Assembly (NCBI GenBank): GCA_030248215.1
Contig: JASANG010000896.1
Location: 62,001-126,000, forward strand
Direction of reading: 5' to 3'
Length of the DNA: 64,000 bases
Origin: Enoplolaimus lenunculus
Lineage: Eukaryota > Nematoda > Enoplea > Enoplida > Thoracostomopsidae
The translations under genes and the position numbers were made by a program. Position 1 is the first letter of the stretch; each line of letters opens with the position of its first letter. Shown here piece by piece: positions 49,075-60,410 of the stretch. The notes under the pieces are model-generated. The model ran no database searches. It saw only the letters and a list, made by a program, of their open reading frames with translations, and was not told where the DNA came from.

Positions 49075-52000
49075 TCAAATAGTTAATTTCGAACGAGCAA
49101 CGGCTGATACTGAACTAAAAGGTAATATTCGCAATTCAGAAACAATTCCAGATATAAAATTCGAATGCACAACTTCATTACGGGGGAAACCACCGTCAGT
49201 TTTCTTGGCTGAAAATGGAAAAGAAAACATCACGCTTTTAGAGAGTTTTGAAACCGAAATGCCCAGCAACCAGTATGGAAACGGTTAGTAAAAATAGCTA
49301 AACGGAAAAGGGAATTAAAATTTTCAAAGATGTTTTATTTTTCGGCCAATACAATTTAGGCATGCAAATATTTGTCGGGCTTTCTAAAGTTTAAAGAAAA
49401 AATAGCGGATACACCGAAATTTTTTAAGATTTTTGATAAATTTCGTGATTTTTATTTCATACCGAACAATTGCAGCGTTTGTAATGAATAATTGTGAAAT
49501 AGATACGTGATTTTTAACTAATTTTGAACATCAAAATAACAGACTTTTTACGAAAACCCAATTTTACCGGAAACAGATATCCGGTTACATAATGCCAGCA
49601 TCAAAATACCGATGTTCTCAGGAATTCAGTTTACGACAGGGTGTAACCGCATATCCGCTGCGGTCAAGATCTGTGCCAGTTTCTGTGATAGAACTACCAG
49701 AAATTTCGTTATTTTTATGCTCAAAATTACATAGTTAAGATAAATCAGTTATATATTGCCCGATTTTTCATTACTAGAAAATTCATTCAAAATCTTGAAA
49801 TTTTCGGTGCATGCGCTATTTCTTCTTTACAATTTAAGAAAACCCGGTCACTATTTGCATGCCTCAATTGGGTTTGCAGAAAAATAAAACATCTTTGAAA
49901 GTTTTATACTTCAATATCCGTTTTCGTGTTTCAGTTATGTGACCACTAGCTGTTTTCAGTCGATCTGTTCACTAGCTGTTTCCGTTATCTTTCCTATCCA
50001 TTTACACCTTGTTGAATTTCAAATTATAACCTGAATCCGACTTAATTACAGCCCTGTTGAAACCCTACAAAACGCAGCTGTACCACGTACATTAAACAAA
50101 TTATACCAACCATAAAACTTACTTTCTGAGCGTGTGCAGGATGGACACAAAATACTCGTCAGAATCAAGTCGCAAAACTTATATGCCGGACATGTGACCA
50201 ACACTGGGATATTGTTGACTTTAGCACTGAGAGAAATCGCATTGCTGCCTACTTCACTCACAACGCTGCCGTTGATAAGAACACTTTCGGCATGCAATAT
50301 AACTAGGTCGACCTAAACAGATTAGCCGTCTGTATAACCAGGGTGTAAACGGATAGTCATCAAAATACGGGAAACGGAAAACTGGTATTGAATAAAAGTT
50401 TCAAAGATGTTTTATTATCTGCAAACACAAAGGCACGCAAATAATCATTTGGCTTTTAAAAAATTTCACGAAAGCATAGCGAACGCACCGAAGTTTTTAA
50501 AATTTTGGATGAATTTCGTATTTTTTGCATATGGAACAATTTCAGCATAGTTGTAATAAAAAATGCGAGTTATATACTTGATTAGCCATGAGATGTATAA
50601 AAGGTTCAAATATGTTTTATATTTCTGCCGATGCAAATAAGGCATACAAATATTCACCGTGCTGTTTAAAATTTTGTAGAAAATAGTTTTTTACATTTTG
50701 AATGAATTTCGTCATTTTTACTTCAAACCAAACAATTGTAGCTGCCTATCTGCAAATAAAGAATTGTGCAAATTATACATACGTAATTTGCAACTAAATG
50801 CGAACATAAAAATAATGGATTTCCCGCAGCGCTTTGCGAAAGAGAACTTGCCCCGTCTGAGTTAATAGAGCATCGTATCGAGCCCTTCAAGAATATTCTG
50901 CGAATGTAGTGTGGTTCGAAATCGTCACCTTGGACTAACCTCACGAATAATATAATGCAGACCACTGAGCAAAGCATAAGTACACTTGATTCCATGAGCC
51001 ATTAGTTGCTTCAACATTCGACGGCCTGAAAAAAGCAAACAGAAACACAACATAAATTAAATGCGATTTTTCGATATAATTAAAGTACGTTACAGTCACG
51101 GACAGAATTAAGTGCAACAGCGATCGCGACCCAAAAGCGGTTCGACTGGCGTTCGCTCGCATACGTGATAGCCCGCAACCGCAATTTATGCGGATGCAAA
51201 AACCGTGGTTGCGCACACAGTTGTGCGGTTACAGACGCGGAAAAAATTGCGATTAAAGACACGATTCAAACCGCGACTGCGTCCGCACTCGAACCGCGAC
51301 TGCCAATACCATTAAAACCGTGACTGCGGTCGCGTCTCAAACCGCGTTCGAGCAGGGAACACTCAAAACACAGAAGCGGCTACAAAACTGCAACCACAAC
51401 CACAGCGGACGCAATCGCGGTTTCCGTGCACTTAATATTGTCCGTGACTGTACTTACTGAGTAATTAATCAATTTTTGCTTTTAAATGCGTGGTTATAGT
51501 AAATACTTAAGTCACTCGTATTATTTCATTTGTGGTTTTAAAACCGTTCTATCAAACTTATTAATTTTAACTTCTAAGAATGCAGACTCAAAGTACATAA
51601 TTTCTATATATAATTAAAGCAGCACAGACGAGATTGTTCTATAATTATTATAAAATTTGCATACCGATTTTTAACCATTTGCTAACAATTTTGCGCATTG
51701 CGAAGCTTGACAGAGTAATTGATATAAAGTACAATTATAAGTCTTTCTTGGCACAATTGCACAAAATTGACATTTTCATTCGTATTTCTTCAAAACGGTA
51801 AGCAACACCTCAAGTTGCTGACTTAAATAGATACTTCAGTAAAGTTTTAGAAACGCAGTCATGGTGTTCAGTTTGAGTGAATACGTTAATACCTTCAAAC
51901 CTATGATTGTCAACCACGATCACACTGTATTTAATTTTCTTGTCAGCTGCATCACAAAGGATTCTGTATACCAAAGGCGACCTGAAATAGTAATCGTCTG

Positions 52001-55000
52001 CACATTTGGAAAGAATTATAATATAACCCTTGTTTAATTGAAGACACAGCAATATTATTTTATTTTTAATATTCACATTCTCTTACATCAGAGAAAACTG
52101 ATGCGACGTGGCTATGGATTAAAATTTGATGAACTTGTGTCTAAAATTTGATGAACTTGTTTCTCTGTACATAAAGCATAATATGCATGTGAGACATACT
52201 TTCCCATTATGTGTACATGCAATATAATGCAGTGCATTCTATGTAAGCTAGCTCGCAGTATACTTGTAGACAAATAGTCGCGGATTGCGTGGTATAGTGC
52301 GGAGCGCCGATTAGTAATCAGAGGGCCGTTAGATTACCGCTCCTTGGACACGGTAACCAGTCGAAATAAAATCAACTGTCGAGAGAAAACCTTCAAACCC
52401 TCCCGTAACCTGGCTTCCAGCTTTTAATTAAAGGAGTTTGAAAGTTCCGATCATACCTTCCCAGACTAACATAGCACGCCAAAAATGAACGTTAAAATTT
52501 TTTTAAAAAATTGACCATAGAAATGAAGTCAAAACAAACTGAATAATGCAGGTGCTATACTTACCGTGCGGCACCGCCCAGCATTGCAAGTTAAAAATAT
52601 TTGTTTACAAATTGTTACGTGGTGACATGTGGTCATTCACATGCGCTGCCGCACGGTACCGGTGGGCATAAAATAGTCAAAAAGTATAGAGCCATCCAAA
52701 TTCGTGTGCCACTATAAAACAGTAAAATTTCCGGTGATGACTTGCACAATAAGTACAACCAATCATAAAGCACGTTACCTCTTTAGCGACAACCCCTTCA
52801 CTAGTCTTCCAACCACTTACCACGAAAACACTAAAAGTGTAGCGTTTTGTTTGATTTTCGGCCGAATTTCATTGCTAATTGATTTTGCTGCCAAAGACAT
52901 TTGGAGATCAATAAAAGACTTTAACCATTCGAGCAATGATTCCTTTACCTGAAACAACAACCAAACTCGACGCAAGTAACGTTTAATCACTTACTTTTGG
53001 AATAACGGCGCTATAAAATTACATTTGAAACGCCTAGAACCAGTAATCTACCAAAAACTGACTAAAGTTGAAAAATGCGCTCGGAATCTCAGACAAATTT
53101 TTGAAACTTCAGATGATGGGATGCTCCAACTGCAGTCATACACTTTCTTCGCGCTAGTGGTCGACTATGACCGCCACCGATTGCCAAAAGCAAAACGGTT
53201 CCAGCAACTCAACAACAACAACAATAACGAGAAAAACTTCCATAGTGAGTTTTACCGTGCATTAACATTTTTTAATTCACTTTGCTTACACTTTCTTCAG
53301 AGCACTGTTCATCATAATCTCTATCCATTTGCCGAACGTGTATTTTAAATTGACGAACGATGTTATGTAAAGGTTGCGGAAAGCAATCAGATAGAACAAA
53401 ACTGAAAAAATAGACATAAATGTGAGTAAATTGCCAAAACATTAAGAGTTAATTTGATTATATCTACAGCAAGTTACTTCACAAGACACCTGTGCCCTTA
53501 TTCTCCAATGTTGTGACATTAGTGTTTCAGTTGCTCATAGATGTTATCCTATGTGTTTGACAACCGCAGAAGCTGCAATTTGCTTGTTTGAACAACTATT
53601 GCTAAATGGAGACAGGTTCTACACATCAATAAGAATACGACTTTTGAGATCAGATCTCATTTCAAATATTACAAAGAAATCCGAGTGATGGCGTTTTCTA
53701 CGACGGTCACGTTGCAAGCTGTCAATTTTTAACATCACTGGTTACAACACTAAATGGTAACATTTAAAAACATTTCAAATTCAAATATCTTCACCTTGTA
53801 TTACGATCCACAACTTCTTCAACCTCGCGAATAACATGCTTTTTGCCACTAAATGTATATTCTTTAACAAGCTAAAAGTATATCACCTAGCCAAATTACA
53901 TCGCATTGGAATATAGAAAGACTAAAAATGAAGTTAATTTGGATACATAACCTTAATGGTCAATAATTGCAGGGTTGCAATGCACTAATGTTGACCGTCT
54001 ACTCGTAACTTGGCACTAGGACGGATGATACCTCCAGGGGCTACCAATTTGTCAAAATCTCGACCCAAAAAGTTATGTTTTCCTTCACTTAAATCAGAGG
54101 TTGGCTTAAATCATGTTTCACTGCAACCCAGTCAATATCTAAACTACAGTCTGAAATAATTAACAAGTTTCCAAACACAAATACAAAAGTCAAAAGTATG
54201 TGACAAAAAACAGGCGCAGCCTCCAAAACCACAGCTCGTCATACCTCTTGAAGGGAATAAATTAGAGCTGAACACATTTCGTCGACGCTTGTAAATGTTC
54301 CGTCACTAAATTTCGTTTTGAGTTCAACAAAAACATTACTTGCAGTTGGCGTTTCCAAATCTCTATAAACATAGCAAAATGTACGCAGGTTACGAGAGCT
54401 TTTTCTTGTCTATCATAAAATCACTGAGATAAAATTGCAACTTCCTCCAGCACTTTTTAGAGTTAAAGACCATAATTTTGAATTATTAGCTGCCGCGTTA
54501 CGCCTTGCTTAGAACCGATCACTAAACAACCAAACAAGCGACAACCATTAAAGATGAACAAGTGTTATTCTTTTAACTAATTGTAATTTAGCAAGACTAA
54601 AAGACCAACTGGCTCATTTTAGTAGTGATTTAAAAGTACCTTAAATTAAGTTTGCAATTTTAAAACAACTCACGTTGAAGTGGATGGTTTCCCGTCAGAC
54701 AACTTTGATTCATTTTTTTCATTAGACACCTAAAGCAAAAAAGGAACACTGAAATCTTATTGCGCAAAATGAGTATCACAGATAAGCTTCCAAATACCGG
54801 CTGGTGTCTGTCATTTAGCTATTTACCAGTTACAACCGCAAGTAGCAGTTACCATATCAATGCGGGCAAGTGTCTTCATTTAAATAACGTTCCCAGTATG
54901 TTCTCTGTAATCTGCGTAAAAGGTCTCTCAGGGTCAGGCCCCGGGATATCTCAATTCTGCATAATTATATATTACCATCATTCAAAAAGATCGATATTAG

Positions 55001-57353
55001 GAAATCAATTAAACAATCCGTGCTTATTGTTTACTCAAAGGGACCTTAAAATAAGTAAAATTCAATAACAAAAAATTATTCTTACATTGGTTGTTTGATG
55101 TTCACTTGATGTGATAACAGCACCTTTTGGCATTTCATTTTGATTCGAATATGCTAAAACAGAACACGAGGCAATTGCTGTAAACACTGATATTCCTAGA
55201 CATTCAGTAACACGACACTAATGTAAAATCTTGTAAAGCAAAAGACACATTTTTATAGGAATTCTGGCCGGAGCAGGAATTCCGATGGAACCGTGGTACT
55301 CATAATAAATGCAGCTCGAAACAACGCATTACATCCATATAGCACCTACGTAACAAATTAATATTTTTACTTTTATTGTCTAAACAACGTATAACCTCCG
55401 ATGAAACACCTAACAAATTGATATTCTTACCTTTAATGTCGAGATTTTGGTGCTCATGTATTTCAGATGATTTTGGCTGTGTAGTCGGTGCTGACTTCGA
55501 GTTAGACTGAGCATGTTTTGCTTTATTTTTCTTTGCTTCCTGCATCAATAAATATGATAACCAGTCGTAGTGGGACTACATTTATTGAGCGAAGCTCGAA
55601 CACACGTAAGCAATTAAGGTAATATGCAAATTAGTTATTAGCTAACTATTCATTTATCGGTTTTGAAGGTTTTTAAGCAATTTCCTCAGATTCATCGCAC
55701 CCAAAAACCCTTCAGCCACCCTAATAATTATTGAAATAATTTTGAAAGTCCTAGTTTTGTCTTCTCAATTAAGCCAATATGCAAATTAGCTATTAGCTAA
55801 CTATTCAATTATCGGTTTTGGATGTTTTTAGACAAATTATTCAAATTCCTCGCACCTAAAAACCTTTTAGTGTTGAAATTATATTGCTTTTAACCTTAAT
55901 AATTACTGAAATATTGTAAAAAGTCCTAATTTAGGCTTATAAACTATGCTAATATGCAAATTATCTATTAGCTAACTGGTCATGTATCGGTTTTGGCGGT
56001 TTGTAATCAGTCTACGCAAATTTCTCGCACCTAAAAACCCTTTAATGCTAAAATTAGATTGCTTCTAACTGTAATAATTAGTGAAATACTGTGGAAAGTC
56101 CTAATTTAGGCTTAATTAATTATGCAAATTAGCCTGTAGCTAATAAACGGCTTAAAATTTTAAAACCCCAATGCGAGGTTAACACCCTAGGATAATTGGC
56201 TTTCAAACGAAAAAAGTTTATCCAAATCGGTTCAGCCGTTGCTGAGATTCTTTTCGGACGGACAGACGGACGGACGGACATGAAATTTGCAAAAAAGTTC
56301 GGATTCGGATTCTGTTAAATAGCGGATTCGGTCCATCCTGCACTACACACTACAACACACGCATGAATTGAAAAGCTGCCTGTGAAGCAGTGTGGCGCAG
56401 CGTTAAGCAAGTTTGACTGAAACTCAACCGATGCCTAATTACCTGCCCCATTGCGCAACTGAGTGTGAAGTGTGACTCAGCGGTTAGTTAGCGCGTTTGA
56501 CTCAAAATCAACCGATGCCTAATTATCCGATCTTAGTGAAAGTTAGCAGATTTTCCAATAAGCGGACTAACGCCAAGTTTGTGCAAACTCAATATTCACC
56601 GGTTCAAAAGCAACAAGACCTATAGGCAACTTTCAAGTAATATTTGTTATATTATATACATAGTACGTTTGAGACCACTAACACGTTAAGCTAGTTGTTA
56701 CCTTTTTGGCCTTGCGTTCTGCCATAACTTGTTCTCGAGATTTTTCTTCATCTCTGAGGTTTGAATTTGACTCTATTTGATTTGTCCTAATGTTATTGGT
56801 ATAATTTGTTTTGTTAGGCTTGATTGTTTCGACAACTTTGACTTCCTCACATATGCTGAAAGAAACACTACCAAGTTAAACTAGGACACACAACACGTAG
56901 CATTTAGAACTATTTCTCACATTCAACTCTTTAAAAGATAACAGGCTCAGCTCAACTGTGCTAAAGAACAGAGCAAACATGTAATATGGCAACCTCAGTA
57001 AAAACTTCAATAAGACACCTGCAAAACACACTTGTTACGATGAACTTCACATTCGTTCGTTTTTCCGTATGCAGCACTTGACAAATCTTTTGAGTTTAAA
57101 TCCACAGCCTTTGAACAAGTTGTTCCACATGCATTAGACACCTGAAATCCGGCCATTAAAAGTTGTTTCGCTAGTGAGCATTACAAAATTGAACTGCTAC
57201 TCAATCACTGCACTCCCACTGGCTAACTTAACAAAAATTACTTGCAACTGCTGTGAAATTAGTACAATTAATTGTTATGCATACCTCAGCAGTGGAAGTC
57301 GCGGCTGCGGCTGGTACCACCTTCTTCGCTTTTGATCCTTTGTTTTTTCCCAT
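49075..57353 (-). CDS. EIF2B4: Translation initiation factor eIF2B delta (EIF2B4)
   Basis: eIF2B delta is a regulatory subunit of the complex that exchanges GDP for GTP on eIF2. I assemble sixteen coding exons: 57285-57353, 57032-57141, 56702-56855, 55431-55539, 55086-55153, 54674-54729, 54245-54362, 54003-54104, 53952-53984, 53795-53871, 53290-53401, 52821-52948, 51893-51981, 50940-51025, 50123-50312 and 49075-49208. Every junction is in phase, and they sum to 1,635 nt (544 residues), close to the human protein. The N-terminus is lysine-rich (MGKNKGSKAKK; EEKSREQVMAERKAKKEAKK). Family landmarks follow: LVKEYTFSGKKHVIREVEEV; LAAKSISNEI; KYSVIVVDNHRFEGRRMLKQ; and HAESVLINGSVVSEVGSNAI then PVLVTCPAYKFCD. 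The end, FISGIVSELRILPFSSVSAV, matches the family C-terminus, but the segment before it is diverged. The exon 2 donor is the least certain (chosen for phase), and exons 8-9 need an 18- or 60-nt intron. Confidence 0.9.
51093..51450. mobile_element. Tc1/mariner-type MITE in EIF2B4 intron
   Basis: It is 358 bp long and bounded by TA (51,091-51,092 and 51,451-51,452). Ends are inverted: CAGTCACGGACAGAATTAAG on the left, and the complement of CAGTCACGGACAATATTAAG on the right, continuing GTGCA and then a GCGATNGCG block. The interior is GC-rich with repeated ACCGCGACTGCG variants, unlike its surroundings. It has no transposase. It lies in the intron between the exons at 51,893 and 51,025. Confidence 0.88.
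53985..54002 (-). other. EIF2B4: Candidate 18-nt intron in EIF2B4
   Basis: On the minus strand the frame reads ATC CGT CCT AGT GCC AAG TTA CGA and then GTAGACGGTCAACATTAG before TGC ATT GCA. The 18 nt start GT, end AG, keep frame and contain the only in-frame stop between two segments that both align to eIF2B delta. A 60-nt intron from the GTAGCC at 54,044 would also work but would remove the conserved-looking IIRPSAKLR. The third option is a real stop. Animal introns this short are not established. Confidence 0.35.
55559..56285 (+). mobile_element. Repeat family R, longest copy, in EIF2B4 intron
   Basis: About 727 bp. It starts AACCAGTCGTAGTGGGACTA, then carries about three to four tandem subunits of ~180 bp (TATGCAAATTAGYTATTAGC, ACTATTCA, GGTTTTG, CTCGCACC, AAAAACC, AATAATTA.TGAAAT). 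It closes with CCCCAATGCGAGGTTAACA, AAATCGGTTCAGCCGTTGC, TGAGATTCTTTTCGGACGGA and CAGACGGACGGACGGACA. The closing AAATCGGTTCAGCCGTT…GACGGACAGACGG motif is common at the 3' end of several invertebrate transposon families, so this is probably a non-autonomous mobile element. Orientation is opposite to EIF2B4. Confidence 0.75.
56385..56545 (+). repeat. Two tandem degenerate tRNA-like segments
   Basis: AGTGTGGCGCAGCGTTAAGC … GTTTGACTGAAACTCAACC and, about 80 bp later, AGTGTGACTCAGCGGTTAGT … GTTTGACTCAAAATCAACC repeat each other. Both end CCGATGCCTAATTA. Each recalls the 5' half of a tRNA with a Phe-like anticodon arm. No T arm pairs, so they are repeat remnants, not tRNA genes. Confidence 0.5.
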
Positions 57354-57557
57354 GTGTAAAATTGCGACAATTATATATAGTTTACAAATATCTCGGAATT
57401 AAATAATCAGTATATAATTACATTAGATTTAATATTTTAATGACCGACATAACTTTATGCGTCGTTATATCATTATGCGTGGGATTGGGGATTTGTGTCA
57501 GAGGGCGACCTGATATTCGGTAAAAAACCGACAACCGTATCCGGCTTCAGTATTAAC

Positions 57558-58150
57558 CAGGGAGCAAAGCGGAATCGGATTATACCGTAATCGGAACAGC
57601 AAATTTATATCGGAATCGGAGTCGGAACCACAAATTTTGTGACTGTACGAATAATTTGTATTAACAAGTGCAATATTGATTTAGAGTGTATTGGCTGGCA
57701 ACAATTTCTCAAAAACGTCACTTGAACAAATTGGAAATCATTTTTTGGCCTTATAAAACTACACTACATTCACTTATTAATAAATTAACTCAACGAAAAC
57801 AATTTAATAGATAAATGACGCAGAATATTTATACAACATATCACAACAAGTAGGCCTAAAATTAAAATGTGGAAATTCCGATTCCGATCGAATTCCGATC
57901 GATTGTGCAATCAGAATCCAAATTCCGGTTGCACCCTGCAGGATGGCAACAAATGTTCGGATTCGGCAAAGATTGCGGTTCGGATTTGATTGTAAAAAGT
58001 CGAATCCAACAATCTTCGGCAATAAAAGTTTACAATTTTAAACGAAACTTTAATATAACTTCTAATATAAATCTACATTATTTGTTTCAGCTCACAATTT
58101 TCAGAACTGAGGTCGTTTTGAATAGGAATCGGAATTCCGACTGCACCCTG
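57558..58150. mobile_element. Composite hAT-type MITE with target duplication
   Basis: It starts CAGGGAGCAAAGCGGAATCG and ends GGAATTCCGACTGCACCCTG. The flanks are GTATTAAC (57,550-57,557) and GTATTAAT (58,151-58,158), seven of eight identical. The left two thirds match the 1068-1401 family in reverse. A second terminus-like GGTTGCACCCTG at 57,938 sits inside, followed by sequence shared with 26,380-26,720, so the element is chimeric or nested. Confidence 0.7.
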
Positions 58151-58354
58151 GTATTAATCAACGCTTGAGGTAATAATTAACTAACATCCGGTTGCTTCCT
58201 GCTTGCACGCTTGGGGTAACTGTACAGAACAGCAGTATCGATTCCGAAATGAATTTGTAGATATTCATTATAAAACCTTACGCAGCAAAAAAGCTCTGGA
58301 GGTGTGCATTGCAGCTCTATGACGCTAGCGTAATCACCCTTCACCAATGGCACG

Positions 58355-58680
58355 TGTGACATGCGGACGTATGGAGGCAAATAATAACCTCATGCTGATG
58401 CTGTACATCGGTAAAAACACTGCTGCATATGTAGTGCCTTCACATGCAGCAGCAGTAAAACATAGAAGAACCAAGATACATGTGTATAATGTTGAGGTTC
58501 TTATAAGGCATAAGAACATAAAAACTCAGCAGTTGATTGTGAGGCGGCGTGGCTCAGTGGATAGCGCGCTGGACTGAAAATCTGTCGACCGAGCTCGAAA
58601 CCTCCTGAGAGCGTCCCTCATTTTCAGCTGCTGAGAACTAAAAACTGAAAAACTGTCGTATCCTAGCCTAACCAACTTAT
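58355..58680 (+). mobile_element. SINE-like repeat with tRNA-Phe-like segment, copy 2
   Basis: The plus-strand counterpart of 44,345-44,690. At 58,544-58,617 it reads GCGGCGTGGCTCAGTGGATA, then GCGCGCTGGACTGAAAATC, an A box and a GAA-type anticodon arm. The T arm is decayed. The two copies lie about 14 kb apart in opposite orientation. Confidence 0.6.
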
Positions 58681-59952
58681 CGCAGTACGGCCTATTTTAA
58701 AGATTTACTGCAGAACGTTTGTACAGAAAAACCCACTGTGGTTATTACAACAAACAATGTTACGCAATGGCAGTTTATGCTACAGTTGAAACAAGGCCTT
58801 TCATCTACTAGACAAGTCTAATTCTAAAGTTTTCGTTATTATTTGTTGCTGAAGTACGTTGATAATATCTATGCTGTATTTGGCGGCGATATGAGTAAAT
58901 TTTAAAAGCGAGTTACTAGTGGATAGGATCCGAGTACCGGTGCTCCCGTTGGACGCGCTATAGAGAAAATACAGGCTTCGGCGCCCAACACACCGGACTC
59001 GGAATTACCCAAAAATAGAACACGCAGCAAATACAGATTATAATTCCGATTACTGTTCAAAAGAATTTCTTACCGATAGAGTTCTGATCTGAGGTTTCCA
59101 GTCGCTATCATAATCTGAAAACTAACAAAATTTTTAAAATTAAACACACAACACTATATCATTTTTCATAAGACAGACCCATTTCATGCACCGTCTAAAT
59201 GGGACATTTCTTTCAAATATTACATTATGACCACTAGATATGTAGTTCATGTGTAATAAGGTATAAAAAGCACAAAAGTAAAAATACGTCATACTGAGTC
59301 AAAGCTATGAGTAAACCTTGCTGCGATTCTGTCAGAAAGACAACTGATGAGTAATTTTCGAGTATAAAGGGTCGTATTCTCAAATGTACGCAGCACCTAT
59401 CACCAGTTGTGATTAGTCGTTTAAAACTTTCGAACCTTCCAGTGGTTAAGGGTAAAAAAACCAAAGCTTGCAGAATGCTGAAATGTCACTCAACCGCAGA
59501 AAAACGTAGCCAAATGCCAAGTTTGTAAGATATCATGTTGAAAATTTGGAAAATTTGATGGACAACAGTTTTGCAATAGTACCCATTAACCAATTTCAGC
59601 TTTACCTGCTCCACTTCGGGCTCCGGTTACTGATCTCCCACTTCGGGTCCCGGTGTTTGTTGTTCTGATTGCAACCTGCAGCAAAGCTTTATTTATCAGC
59701 GGTAGAATATATCGGGGCAATTGCACTTGGAATTGAAAATTTTGTAGTAACTATAAAGTTACATAGCTAGGGTAATGTAAAAGATTTAAGTGAAAAGGTT
59801 GTAAACTCATCAAATAATAAAAGGCGTATAATTGGCTTAAATAAAATTGCGAAGCGGTGTGAGCACCTGAAAACTTGTAGGAAATACAGATTACGAGCCT
59901 GAAAACATGAAAGCAAGTAATGATAAGATCAGAGGATTTATGCGGAAATCGC
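58681..59952. other. Gene-free stretch between EIF2B4 and the fold-back repeat
   Basis: No supported gene. GGGTCGTATTCTCAAATG near 59,370 matches 13,430. A TCCACTTCGGGCTCCGG / CCCACTTCGGGTCCCGG pair lies near 59,611-59,655, ending in a hAT-type TGCAACCTG remnant. Confidence 0.4.
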
Positions 59953-60096
59953 TGTCAGTCTAGGTAGGAACCGGGACATCAGACCTTTCAACTAAGCAGC
60001 TGGAAAAGCGGGCTAGAGCGGGGATCGAACTCTCAGCCTATGGATCGTTAAGCGAGCACTCTACCACTGCGCCACGTAGCCCGCCCGTCCAACTGC
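59953..60096 (-). repeat. tRNA-Ala-like repeat, left inverted arm
   Basis: This 144-bp arm is the inverted counterpart of 60,194-60,337, with a 97-bp spacer. The minus strand at 60,010-60,082 reads GGGCTACGTGGCGCAGTGGT, then AGAGTGCTCGCTTAACG and GAGTTCGATCCCCGCTC. The D-arm and T-loop order fit a tRNA, and TAGAGTGCTCGCTTA is close to tRNA-Ala. The anticodon stem no longer pairs. Confidence 0.65.
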
Positions 60097-60101
60097 ATTT
60101 T

Positions 60102-60410
60102 GTAAGCATGTGAGACATGCTTGTCCTGGTGCATATGCAATAAATGCAGTGCATATTGTGGTGTACGGTCGACAGATATAGTCGACGAAAAAGGCAGTTG
60201 GAGAGGCGGGCTGCGTAGCGCAGTGGTAGAGTATTCGCTTAAGGATCCGTAGGGTAAGAGTTCGATCCCCGCTCTAGCCCGCTTTTCCAGCTGCTTAGTA
60301 GAAAGGTCTAATGTCCCGGTTCCTACCTAGACTGACACATTTTTCGTCGACTATATTTGTCGACCGTATGCTGCCAGCTAGCATACATACAGCATGTCTC
60401 ACATGCTTAC
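60102..60410 (+). mobile_element. MITE with nested inverted repeats and tRNA-Ala-like core
   Basis: The outer ends GTAAGCATGTGAGACATGC (60,102-60,120) and its complement (60,392-60,410) match perfectly over 19 bp. A second inverted pair lies inside (60,164-60,192 and 60,340-60,367; about one mismatch; contains GTCGACGAAAAA). Between these sits a tRNA-Ala-like copy at 60,208-60,280. The tRNA-like core also pairs with the separate inverted arm just to the left, giving a large fold-back. Non-coding. Confidence 0.7.

Noticed and set aside
52704-53348. Plus-strand ORFs of 82 and 107 codons
   Set aside because: They are antisense to EIF2B4 exons and reflect low stop density of the coding sequence on the other strand.
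60208-60280. tRNA-Ala gene
   Set aside because: Box-like sequences are present, but the anticodon and acceptor stems do not pair and the segment is part of an inverted repeat; treated as tRNA-derived repeat.
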